In this document: positions 10,091 through 18,256 of the stretch, in pieces
Position numbering within the stretch: the first letter of the stretch is position 1
Layout of the letters: every line of letters begins with the position of its first letter
Assembly: GCA_964251665.1 (NCBI GenBank)
Contig: CAXUKO010000006.1
Span: forward strand, 1 to 64,000
Length of the DNA stretch: 64,000 nt
Reading direction: 5' to 3'
Origin: JBBQLG01 sp964251665
GTDB taxonomy: Bacteria > Bacteroidota > Bacteroidia > Cytophagales > Spirosomataceae
The notes under the pieces: model-generated
The model's database searches: none
What the model saw: the letters and a program-made list of their open reading frames with translations, nothing else
What the model was told of the DNA's origin: nothing
Made by a program: the position numbers and the translations under genes

Positions 10091-10120
10091 GTAACTTTAA
10101 ACTTAAAGTTACTAAATTTG
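10091..10120 (+). promoter_or_regulatory. Putative operator palindrome and -7 box of the tolC-wzz-wzy-fucT-wzx operon
   Basis: A perfect inverted repeat (10-nt arms GTAACTTTAA / TTAAAGTTAC, 10091-10100 and 10103-10112, 2-nt spacer) is followed directly by TAAATTTG at 10113-10120, a full match to the Bacteroidota -7 consensus TAnnTTTG. The start codon of the first operon gene lies at 10148. The palindrome covers the -33 to -10 interval, where a bound regulator would block or recruit polymerase. The surrounding 9936-10147 gap is otherwise featureless. Confidence 0.55.
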
Positions 10121-10147
10121 GCAGAATTATTGTAATGTCTGCTTATC

Positions 10148-10900
10148 ATGACACTTCCTCGTTTTTTTAGATTCGTAACCGCAGCCCTGATCCTGACCTG
10201 GCGCACAGCGGCCTGCGCTGAAGCGAGCCGACCAGATACCCTACAGTTTGATTTGAATAAAGACCTGGCGGAACAGATACTGCCGCTTGAACGACTTTAT
10301 CAGCTGGCACTGCTCAATTCACCTATCATGCAGGACCGGAAAGCGCAGATTGATATTCAGGTGGAAACCAACCGGCTGACCAAGACGTCGCTGTTGAGCG
10401 GTATTGGTGCATCTGCCGGTTATTCGGCGAGCAATCAGTCGGCAGTGGCGGCCGGGATTGGTGCCGTCGGAGTCGAGAACATTCAGATTTCGAGCGGCTA
10501 CCGGGCTGGTGTCAGTGCCGGTATTTCGCTGGGGGCCCTGCTGAATTACCGCACCAACATCCGCATCGGGCAGGCGGCTTACCGCTCGGCCATCGCCAAG
10601 CGCGACGGGATCAAGCTGACCCTGCGCCGGGACATCAGTCAGCTCTACCAGACGTTACTGACCAATCAGAAAATCATCAACGCCTATATTCAGGAAGAGC
10701 AGAAAGCCCTGATTGTGTTCCAGACCGCCGAACTCGACTGGAAGAACGGTCGGCTCGATGTGGGTGAATACGCCGGTGCAAGCAGCCGGTACACCGAGAC
10801 ACGGATTAAGACCGAACAGGCCCGGGGTGGTCTGATGAACAACTTATACGACTTAAGCGCACTGGTTGGGGTTGACATGAACCGGTTAAAAGCACGATAA
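10148..10900 (+). CDS. Single-repeat TolC-like outer membrane protein
   Basis: A 250-residue exported protein with a signal peptide (about 1-24). It matches one TolC/OEP repeat (PF02321): LPLERLYQLALLNSPIMQDR, the beta-strand segments ASAGYSAS and AGVSAGISLGALL, a long helical hairpin and a closing LMNNLYDLSALVGVD. Ordinary TolC proteins have two such repeats in roughly 420-480 residues, so this is half size. It sits first in the operon, 2 nt before the Wzz-like gene, where a Wza exporter is usually found; it may form a hexamer-like export channel or act as an accessory. Function is inferred from fold and position. Confidence 0.7.
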   Translation: MTLPRFFRFVTAALILTWRTAACAEASRPDTLQFDLNKDLAEQILPLERLYQLALLNSPIMQDRKAQIDIQVETNRLTKTSLLSGIGASAGYSASNQSAVAAGIGAVGVENIQISSGYRAGVSAGISLGALLNYRTNIRIGQAAYRSAIAKRDGIKLTLRRDISQLYQTLLTNQKIINAYIQEEQKALIVFQTAELDWKNGRLDVGEYAGASSRYTETRIKTEQARGGLMNNLYDLSALVGVDMNRLKAR

Positions 10901-10902
10901 GT

Positions 10903-13125
10903 ATGGCGATCACGCTGGCAACGGTTGTTCAGATTCTGAAGCGGAGCGCACTCTGGTTACTGCTGTTTCCGGTGGTGCTTACCGGAACTGTGGCCTACCT
11001 CACGCGTGATATGCCGCTCGAATTTACGTCCTCAGCCACCGTATATACCGGTATTGCGTCGGGCTATTCCATTACCAGTTCGGAGGGCGAACGCATTGAT
11101 AATACGGCGGTTAACAATGCCTTCGATAACCTGATGACCACCATCAAGTCGCGCGAAACGCTGGCTGACGTGGGGCTGCATCTGCTGGCGCACCACCTGG
11201 TGCTGCAAAATCCCCGCCCTGACCAGCTGGGGGCCAAGTCGTACAAGGCGCTGAAAGGATTGCTCAATCCGGGGTTGAAACAGGCCATTGTGCCCGACAA
11301 CGAGACGGCTACGTATCAGCACCTGCAGGAACTGGTCAGGCAGCCGGGCGGCAACAGCGTGAAGTCCCTGCTCTTCCAGTCGAGTACACCGTACGCGGTC
11401 GAATCCGTTCAGGGGCGTATTTCGGCCAACCGCAAGGGCAGCAGTGATATGCTCGATATGTCGTGCAAAGGCACTGACCCAGCCATCTGCCAGCAAACCC
11501 TGACCTACCTGATTCAAAGTTTTAAAGAACGGTACACGTCTTTCAAAACGTCGGAAACCGGCAACGTAGTCGGGTATTTTGAAGATCAGACTAAAACGGC
11601 GTTCAACAATCTGAAAGCGGCCGAGGACCGGCTGACCAAGTACAGCATCGATAACAAAATCATCAACTACGCCGAGCAGTCGAAATACACGGCGGCGGCC
11701 AAAGAGGGGCTTACTTCGGAGTACTATCAGGAGAAACGGCGGTTAGAAACGGCCAATGCTGCTTTAGGGACGCTGAATCAAAAAATGGACGATCACACGT
11801 CCGTGCTGGCTGCCAATGAGTCGCTGAACACCAAACGGGCTGAGCTGGCCAAAGCACAAACGCAGTTGTCCAATGCGCTGGTGTACGGCTACCCGAAGGA
11901 GGCCGTCGATAAATTACGGGCCAGCGTCAGCCGGGTGTCGGACGAGCTGAAAGTGATGGTACAGCGGTATTACAACAGCACCCACACGCTGGAGGCTGTA
12001 CCCCAAAAGGAACTGACAGACCGGTATCTGGAAAACACACTGGAGAATCAGGGGTCGAAGGCCCGCCTGAAAACAATGGAGGACCGCATTCAGGAATTCG
12101 ATCAGGTGTATGATGTTATGGCTCCGCAAGGTTCGGCCGTGGGGCGTTTGCAGCGCGAAATCAGCGTAGCCGAAAAAGAATATTTAGCCACGCTGCACAG
12201 CCTGAACCAGGCCCGGCTCCGGCAAAAAGACCTGGAGATGAGCGGGGCTATGACCGTGCTCGATCCGCCGTCGCTGCCCATGAAACCACTCCCATCGAGT
12301 CGGCGGCTGCTGATTATTGCCGCTGGCCTGGCCGGTCTGGTGCTGGTACTGTCGGTTGGTTTCGGGCGGGTGCTGCTCAATAATTCGATTGCGTCACCCG
12401 AGCGGGTGGAGCCGCTCATCAATATACCGTTAGCGGCTGCGCTGCCCATCCGGCTGCCCCGGTTGTCGCAGTATGATCTCGATTTTGCCGAACACTGCAT
12501 GCTCGAACAACTCCACAGCCGCATCCTGGTCGAGATTCAGCAGACAGTACCCGCCAAGCGCACCTACCACCTGATTACCATTTTCAGTACCCGTCCCCAG
12601 CAGGGTAAATCGTGGGTGGGCAGCCGCATCAGCGACCTGTTCGCCGAAACCGGACACCGGGTTGCCTACCTCTATGCCGATAAACTGCTCAGTCCGGCCC
12701 CGGTTCCGACGCAGGCCCAGTCTATCGCGTATCCGCTGATGACCGACTTTGCCGATGCCGACCGCCTGGCCGAGTTGCTGAACTCCGTGCCGGAACTGGC
12801 TACGTCGTCGTTCGACTATGTTTTTCTGGAATTACCGGCCCTGCTGAATACGCCCATGCCCGTGCAACTCATTAGCCAGAGCGATATGTCGCTGTTTGTG
12901 GTCAGTGCGCGGTCGTCGTGGAGTCAGTCCGATCAGGAACTATGTACGCTCTACAGCCGGGCCGCCCGCGGGCCGATTGTGGCTGTCCTGAACGATGTGG
13001 AACCCGACCGGCTGGAAATGATGATGGGCCCACTCTCGAAACGCAAACGGAAGCTGGAGCGCAGCAAAGAAAAGAAGGCCGAGAAAAAGGCCACGAAGAG
13101 CCAGCAGCTTATCCGGCGGTCCTGA
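10903..13125 (+). CDS. Wzz / bacterial tyrosine kinase-like chain-length regulator
   Basis: A 740-residue inner-membrane protein of the polysaccharide co-polymerase family. TM1 lies at about 14-32, a long periplasmic coiled-coil region follows (for example NLKAAEDRLTKYSIDNK), TM2 at about 468-490, and then a cytoplasmic P-loop domain with FSTRPQQGKSWVGSRISDLF near 560 and FDYVFLELPALL near 640. The Walker A is degenerate compared with BY-kinases. The usual C-terminal tyrosine cluster is missing; the protein ends in a Lys-rich tail instead. It probably sets chain length with the Wzy encoded next, but regulated autophosphorylation looks doubtful. Confidence 0.8.
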   Translation: MAITLATVVQILKRSALWLLLFPVVLTGTVAYLTRDMPLEFTSSATVYTGIASGYSITSSEGERIDNTAVNNAFDNLMTTIKSRETLADVGLHLLAHHLVLQNPRPDQLGAKSYKALKGLLNPGLKQAIVPDNETATYQHLQELVRQPGGNSVKSLLFQSSTPYAVESVQGRISANRKGSSDMLDMSCKGTDPAICQQTLTYLIQSFKERYTSFKTSETGNVVGYFEDQTKTAFNNLKAAEDRLTKYSIDNKIINYAEQSKYTAAAKEGLTSEYYQEKRRLETANAALGTLNQKMDDHTSVLAANESLNTKRAELAKAQTQLSNALVYGYPKEAVDKLRASVSRVSDELKVMVQRYYNSTHTLEAVPQKELTDRYLENTLENQGSKARLKTMEDRIQEFDQVYDVMAPQGSAVGRLQREISVAEKEYLATLHSLNQARLRQKDLEMSGAMTVLDPPSLPMKPLPSSRRLLIIAAGLAGLVLVLSVGFGRVLLNNSIASPERVEPLINIPLAAALPIRLPRLSQYDLDFAEHCMLEQLHSRILVEIQQTVPAKRTYHLITIFSTRPQQGKSWVGSRISDLFAETGHRVAYLYADKLLSPAPVPTQAQSIAYPLMTDFADADRLAELLNSVPELATSSFDYVFLELPALLNTPMPVQLISQSDMSLFVVSARSSWSQSDQELCTLYSRAARGPIVAVLNDVEPDRLEMMMGPLSKRKRKLERSKEKKAEKKATKSQQLIRRS

Positions 13126-13178
13126 ACGCCGTCTAAGCTGCTGGCCGGATTTTACAACGTAACAGGGATTGAACCACT

Positions 13179-14633
13179 ATGACCGGGCGTGCTGAATTTC
13201 TGGGCAATAACCTGACCCTGCGGCTGGTACTCTCGCTGGCAGCGTTGCTGGTGCTGGGCCTTGGGCTGGGTGTGGTCATTGCCAAAGCCGGTGTGCCCCT
13301 GGCGATGGCTGCCATTGTGGGACCACCCGGGATCTATTTCGTAACCCGCTGTTTCCGCCAACCTAAAGTAGGGTTGATTGCCTGTTTTTACATCGGCTTT
13401 TTCGTTGGCGGCCTCGGCCGGTGGTCGCCGGTATCGTTTCAGTTCGGGCTAAGCGTCGATATTTTACTCACGATTGCCTTGCTGGGGGTGTTGTTCACGG
13501 CCAAGAAAGAAGACTTTGCCAAATTACACAACCCCATGCTCTATGCGGTGCTGCTTTGGCTGGGGTATTGTATTCTGGAACTGGCCAATCCTGAGTCACG
13601 CAGCGCAGAGGCCTGGTTTTTTACCATCCGTAGCTTTGCTTTTTACTGGCTCCAGGTGCTGATTGTGGGGCTGATCACCATCACGCGGGTGGGCGATATG
13701 GACCGGATTATCCGCATCTGGTTAACCTCCTGCTTCATTCTGGCCCTGTGGTCGTTTGAGCAGCAATACATTGGATTGCTCGGTGGGGATAAGGTATGGA
13801 TGGACACGGTTGGCTACATCACGCACATGCTTCAGGGGCAGTTACGCTGTTTTTCGTTCTGCTCCGATGCCGGACAGTTTGGTGCCGTTATGGCTCACGT
13901 AAGCGTGTTTACCTTTATCCGGGCGGTAGACGAGCCTAAATGGTCCAGAAAGATCCAGTTGATTATCCTGGCCCTTTTTTACTTCTGGGCGTTTGCGCTT
14001 TCAGGAAGTCGCGGGCCGGTACTGGTGCTGGGCCTTGGCTTTGTGGTGTACCTGTGCATCAAGAAAAACATTCCTCTGCTGGTCATTGGTGCCATTTTGC
14101 TGGGGGGCGTCTACGGCATACTCAAGTTTACGAGTATTGGGCAGAGCAATTATCAGATTCAGCGGATTCGCAGTTCCTTCGATCCGGACGATCCGTCTCT
14201 ACAGGTGCGGTTGAATAATCAGCGCACGTTTGCCGCTATCATGCAGACCCGACCGTTTGGCGTAGGCTTGGGTATGACAGCGACGGGCTCCAAGTTTGGG
14301 GCCACCGGTATACTCACCGAACTGGGGGTAGACAGCTGGTACGTCAGAATATGGCTCGAAACGGGCATGATTGGCTTGTGGGTGCATTTATTCCCGCTGC
14401 TGCTCATGATTATCCTGGCCTGTATTCGCATTGGCAAGCTGAAAAACAAACGATTGCGGGCCATCATGGAAGCACTCCTCTGCGGCTACATTGGTATCGT
14501 GGGGGCGTCGTACGGCAATCAACTGCTGGGTCAGTTCCCGACCAATCTGATCATGTATCTAACGATGGTGCTGTTACTGGTTTCCCCCACACTCGATGCC
14601 GAAGCGGTAGCTGCCGAAACGAGGGGGGCGTAG
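13179..14633 (+). CDS. wzy: O-antigen polymerase/ligase-like protein (Wzy)
   Basis: A 484-residue polytopic membrane protein with about 11 hydrophobic segments and the O-antigen ligase/polymerase (PF04932-type) features: FALSGSRGPVLVLGLGFVVY in the middle and, after a large loop with FGVGLGMTATGSKFG, a segment ending LGVDSWYVRIWLETG before the last membrane helices. Wzy enzymes polymerise flipped repeat units in the periplasm. Position between the Wzz-like gene and the fucosyltransferase/flippase pair supports polymerase rather than ligase, but sequence alone does not separate the two well. Confidence 0.75.
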   Translation: MTGRAEFLGNNLTLRLVLSLAALLVLGLGLGVVIAKAGVPLAMAAIVGPPGIYFVTRCFRQPKVGLIACFYIGFFVGGLGRWSPVSFQFGLSVDILLTIALLGVLFTAKKEDFAKLHNPMLYAVLLWLGYCILELANPESRSAEAWFFTIRSFAFYWLQVLIVGLITITRVGDMDRIIRIWLTSCFILALWSFEQQYIGLLGGDKVWMDTVGYITHMLQGQLRCFSFCSDAGQFGAVMAHVSVFTFIRAVDEPKWSRKIQLIILALFYFWAFALSGSRGPVLVLGLGFVVYLCIKKNIPLLVIGAILLGGVYGILKFTSIGQSNYQIQRIRSSFDPDDPSLQVRLNNQRTFAAIMQTRPFGVGLGMTATGSKFGATGILTELGVDSWYVRIWLETGMIGLWVHLFPLLLMIILACIRIGKLKNKRLRAIMEALLCGYIGIVGASYGNQLLGQFPTNLIMYLTMVLLLVSPTLDAEAVAAETRGA

Positions 14634-14667
14634 GCAGGAACGCGGACTCACTTTTCACTACTTCACC

Positions 14668-15540
14668 ATGATTATTGCAAAAATAACGAGCGGCCTGGGG
14701 AATCAGCTTTTCCAGTATGCCCTGGCCCGACACCTATCTATAAAATACAAAACCCCGCTTTATTTTGACCTGGGTTTCTATGATTTTAAGAACCCGGCTA
14801 ATACCGCCCGGCAATTTAAACTCGACCACTTTACCATCAAGTATAAAACGCTGCCAACCGTAGCCGGTATTTACTGGTCAAAAGCAACAAAAGTATTCCC
14901 CAACCGAAGCCTCAGTCCATTGTTTACCTGGATTCAGGAAAAACAACACCATTACGATGACCTTGTGCTAAACCAACGGGCGGGTTGTATCACACTGCAG
15001 GGGTATTGGCAGTCGGAAAAATACTTTAAAGATATTGCCCCTATCCTCAGAAAAGACCTGGTGTTCAAGAGCACACCTCAGGCTGGTTTCGACGCGTATG
15101 AAAAAGCGATTACAGCGAGCGTAACCCCCGTATCTGTACACATCCGGCGTGGCGATTATGTGCATCATCCTGAGTTTAGTAAGACCTACGGATTCGTTGG
15201 TCTTGACTATTACCGTAAAGCAATTGAGATGATGCAGAAATTATATGGAAACTGCGTTTTTTTTGTCTTCACCGACGATAAACCCTGGGTGGAAAAACAT
15301 CTCGCTTTTATCAAGAATTCTGTGCTGGTTGATAACAGGGGAGAGAACAGTGATCTGGATGATTTACACTTAATGAGTCTGTGCAAGCACAACATTATTG
15401 CGAATAGCTCCTACAGCTGGTGGGGTGCCTGGTTAAATGGAAACGAAGAAAAATTAGTGATTGCGCCCCGGGTCTGGTACCGGAATAAACCGGAGTTAAA
15501 TACAAAAGATATGCTGCCTGCCGAATGGCTGGCTCTGTAA
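14668..15540 (+). CDS. Alpha-1,2-fucosyltransferase (GT11)
   Basis: A 290-residue glycosyltransferase of family GT11, which transfers L-fucose from GDP-fucose to galactose-type acceptors. All three family motifs are visible: SGLGNQLFQYALARHL near 8-23, VHIRRGDYVHH near 157-167 (the GDP-fucose-binding HxRRxD) and IIANSSYSWWGAWLNG near 241-256. It probably adds a terminal or branch fucose to the repeat unit. Base composition is lower in GC than the upstream operon genes (25 of 60 bases in the line at 15361), a pattern typical of exchanged serotype genes. No GDP-fucose synthesis genes are in the window. Confidence 0.9.
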   Translation: MIIAKITSGLGNQLFQYALARHLSIKYKTPLYFDLGFYDFKNPANTARQFKLDHFTIKYKTLPTVAGIYWSKATKVFPNRSLSPLFTWIQEKQHHYDDLVLNQRAGCITLQGYWQSEKYFKDIAPILRKDLVFKSTPQAGFDAYEKAITASVTPVSVHIRRGDYVHHPEFSKTYGFVGLDYYRKAIEMMQKLYGNCVFFVFTDDKPWVEKHLAFIKNSVLVDNRGENSDLDDLHLMSLCKHNIIANSSYSWWGAWLNGNEEKLVIAPRVWYRNKPELNTKDMLPAEWLAL

Positions 15541-15573
15541 TACACTTTTTATCGTCTACCGACGCAGCTTCTG

Positions 15574-17010
15574 ATGAGTACAGTTAACAAAGCCATTAAT
15601 GGGGGGAAGTGGATTACCAGCTCTACTGTTATTTCTACCGGATGTCAGTTCGTGCAGATTGCTATTCTGGCGCGGCTGCTGGAACCCGCAGCGTTCGGGA
15701 TCGTCAGCATTAGCACGATGATCATTAACTTCTTCACTATTTTTGCTAACTTAGGTTTCTCCAATTCAGTTATTGCCCGCCAGGAAAATGACCGGAAAAT
15801 ATTGTCTACGCTGTACATTCTGAATGTATCGCTGGGCCTGCTGATGTTCGTTGTTATTTATTTTAGTGCCCCGCTGATTATCACTTATTATAAAGAAGTA
15901 CGGCTCTATCAGGTAATCCGGCTCTCGTCCTGCTATTTTCTGATCGTTTATTTCGGTCAGATTTACTCCTTTATTCTTCAGAAAGAACTCAAGTTCAAAT
16001 CGGTTGCACTGATCGATATTGCCGGGTCGGTGGCGGGTACGTCTACGACTATCCTGCTGGCTTACAGGGACTATCAGGAGCTTTCGCTTATTTATGGTCA
16101 GCTTGCCATGCAACTCACCAAAACGACCTTACAGATTAGCCTGGGTATCCGCTATTTTATTCCGCTCGTTTATTTTAACCTGAAAGCCGTAAAAGAGCAC
16201 CTAATTTTTGGTGCGTATAGCATTGGCGAAGGCCTGCTCGGCTTTATTCAGTTTAATTCGGATAATATTATTATCGGCGGTATGCTGGGCGTTAAGATTC
16301 TGGGGTATTACACCGTTGCCTATCAATTAGCCATCTTCCCGATCACTAAACTAAATCCCATCATCTTGCAGATTGCCCACCCGCTCCTGGCCCGGATGAA
16401 AGAAAATCATCAGGAGCTTAAAAACGCTTACCTTAAAATTCTGGATATAGTTAGTTTTTGTACGATGCCGTTATTGGCCGGATTGTTCATTACGGCGGAT
16501 AGCATCATTCCGTTATTATACGGCCCCGGCTGGGAAAGTGCGGTGCATTTAGTGCGGATATTCGTTTTTCTGAGCCTTTTCTCCAGTCTGAGTCAACCCT
16601 TGTTTATGGTTGTTTTTATAAAAAGCAAGCCAAGACTCCTGTTTTATCTGAACTTAGTAACGCTTATCATCAAGGTCCCGCTGTTGCTCGTTCTTGGGCA
16701 TTACTGGCAGCTAACGGGTATTGCGCTGGCGTTTATGCTGGCTACGTTTATCAACTTTGTCTTTAGCCTGTTCATCGCTCAGTCATTGATCGGGTCGTTT
16801 TTCAAAACTTTCTTCAGGAATATAGCTTTGCCGACGGGTTTTTGTGCGCTGATGATTGGTTTGATTTTCTTCTATAAAAATTATATAGGATACGCAGGTT
16901 TTTTACATACTGCCGTGGAAATTGCTATCGGTGGTATTAGTTATGGCCTGCTGACGATGATGTACAAATTGTCATTATCGGAGCTGAAATCATTTAGACA
17001 GGCATTGTAG
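15574..17010 (+). CDS. wzx: Polysaccharide repeat-unit flippase (Wzx, MOP superfamily)
   Basis: A 478-residue membrane protein with about 12-14 predicted helices, of the WzxC/PF13440 type. The start (VNKAINGGKWITSSTVISTG) and GILGVK-like loop around FGAYSIGEGLLGFIQFNSDN are typical of the flippase family. It moves undecaprenyl-linked repeat units across the inner membrane for polymerisation. It follows the fucosyltransferase after 33 nt, shares its lower GC content and ends the forward operon; a bidirectional terminator lies 30 nt downstream. Confidence 0.85.
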   Translation: MSTVNKAINGGKWITSSTVISTGCQFVQIAILARLLEPAAFGIVSISTMIINFFTIFANLGFSNSVIARQENDRKILSTLYILNVSLGLLMFVVIYFSAPLIITYYKEVRLYQVIRLSSCYFLIVYFGQIYSFILQKELKFKSVALIDIAGSVAGTSTTILLAYRDYQELSLIYGQLAMQLTKTTLQISLGIRYFIPLVYFNLKAVKEHLIFGAYSIGEGLLGFIQFNSDNIIIGGMLGVKILGYYTVAYQLAIFPITKLNPIILQIAHPLLARMKENHQELKNAYLKILDIVSFCTMPLLAGLFITADSIIPLLYGPGWESAVHLVRIFVFLSLFSSLSQPLFMVVFIKSKPRLLFYLNLVTLIIKVPLLLVLGHYWQLTGIALAFMLATFINFVFSLFIAQSLIGSFFKTFFRNIALPTGFCALMIGLIFFYKNYIGYAGFLHTAVEIAIGGISYGLLTMMYKLSLSELKSFRQAL

Positions 17011-17040
17011 GTTTTCAGCGTCATCATAACCCATTACCAT

Positions 17041-17084
17041 AAAAAAGGTGCTTACTAAACATCGGTTTAGTAAGCACCTTTTTT
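17041..17084. terminator. Bidirectional intrinsic terminator
   Basis: Perfect 20-nt arms (17041-17060 and 17065-17084) with an ATCG loop. The arms start in an A-run and end in a T-run, so the hairpin terminates both the forward operon ending at 17010 and the reverse gene ending at 17101. Confidence 0.9.
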
Positions 17085-17100
17085 ATTTACTTTGTCGTCG

Positions 17101-18102
17101 TTACTGTAGTTTCAGCAAACGTACAGACAGAGAAAGCCAGTAGGGGAGTTTACCCGAAACCACTTCGTAACTGCCCGCTAACCGGCCTAAATACGAACCG
17201 GAATGCATCTGGAATAGCGTTAAGCTTCGGCTTCGGACACTGGAACCTACAATCCGGATCAAGGTGGTGATTATCTTCCTCGACGAATTAATGTTCGTGT
17301 AATAATACTGTTTTTGATCGGGGAATATTTCAACGTTGGCCACGGCCCCCGACGACATGATGTTGTATAATAGTTTCTTCACGTAGGTAATGCGGGTGCG
17401 CTTTTCGGGAATCAGATGGTGAATGATCAGCTCCGGTGCCATGCCAACGGAGTACCCGTGCTTAATGGCTGTGTACACAATCTGGGCGTCTTCGCCACTG
17501 GCCAGGCTTTTACCCGTCCGGCCCGTTAGCGTAACGGCCTGCTCATTAACCAGGTTCGTATAGTGAACCATGACGTCCCGCCGTACCACATGACCCGTTC
17601 CTGAGGGGTGGTGCGCCGTCCAGTGCTCCTCCTGCCCGATGGCCACTGCCGCCGTATCGCGCTCCTGATACAGCCATTTGTGGCTGTTTATCCAACTGTC
17701 TACCTCCTCGGTAAACTCAACCCGTATGCGCCCCGGCCCCCACACACCAACCTGAGGGTACTGCTGCTGAAGCCTGGCTACGTGAACCAGATAATCCGGC
17801 TCGGGCTGATTGTCGTCGTCCAGAAAAACAATGACCGGGGCTGAGGTGGCATTTACCCCGGCTCGCCGGGCTGCCGACAGGCCCTGCGTTGTTTCGGTGA
17901 TCAGTCTGGCCCACGGCACCGTTGCCAGAAAGGCCCGGACGTAGTCGTATGACTGAATACCTGGTTTGCTGTTATTGTCCACCAGGCAGCATTCAACCGC
18001 ACAGCCGGGTGGTATGGTTAAGGCAGCGACCGATTTCAGAACCCGCTGGAAGGGCAGGGTATCGGGATTGTACGTGCAGATGATGATGGAAATGTCCGGC
18101 AT
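17101..18102 (-). CDS. Glycosyltransferase family 2
   Basis: A 333-residue GT-A enzyme. The N-terminus ISIIICTYNPD and the metal-binding VIVFLDDDNQPEPDYL (DDD around residues 94-96) define the family; HHPSGTGHVVRRDVM follows. A hydrophobic C-terminal segment may touch the membrane. It is transcribed opposite to the wzx operon and converges on it. The next gene on this strand begins 154 nt upstream of its start after a stretch in which I see nothing. It most likely adds one sugar of the repeat unit; donor unknown. Confidence 0.85.
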   Translation of the reverse strand: MPDISIIICTYNPDTLPFQRVLKSVAALTIPPGCAVECCLVDNNSKPGIQSYDYVRAFLATVPWARLITETTQGLSAARRAGVNATSAPVIVFLDDDNQPEPDYLVHVARLQQQYPQVGVWGPGRIRVEFTEEVDSWINSHKWLYQERDTAAVAIGQEEHWTAHHPSGTGHVVRRDVMVHYTNLVNEQAVTLTGRTGKSLASGEDAQIVYTAIKHGYSVGMAPELIIHHLIPEKRTRITYVKKLLYNIMSSGAVANVEIFPDQKQYYYTNINSSRKIITTLIRIVGSSVRSRSLTLFQMHSGSYLGRLAGSYEVVSGKLPYWLSLSVRLLKLQ

Positions 18103-18256
18103 ACGGTTGTCGGTTGACTGGGTTTGCTGAATACGGCAGGTTCAGGAATTACGCTGCAAAAACTGTACTGAACTTTTCATCTCCACCTTTTTTCGGGCCA
18201 ATTCGTGACTGTTTCACCCTGTCCGTATGGCTGGGTCTGCTGCTTCGCCGGGCTGT

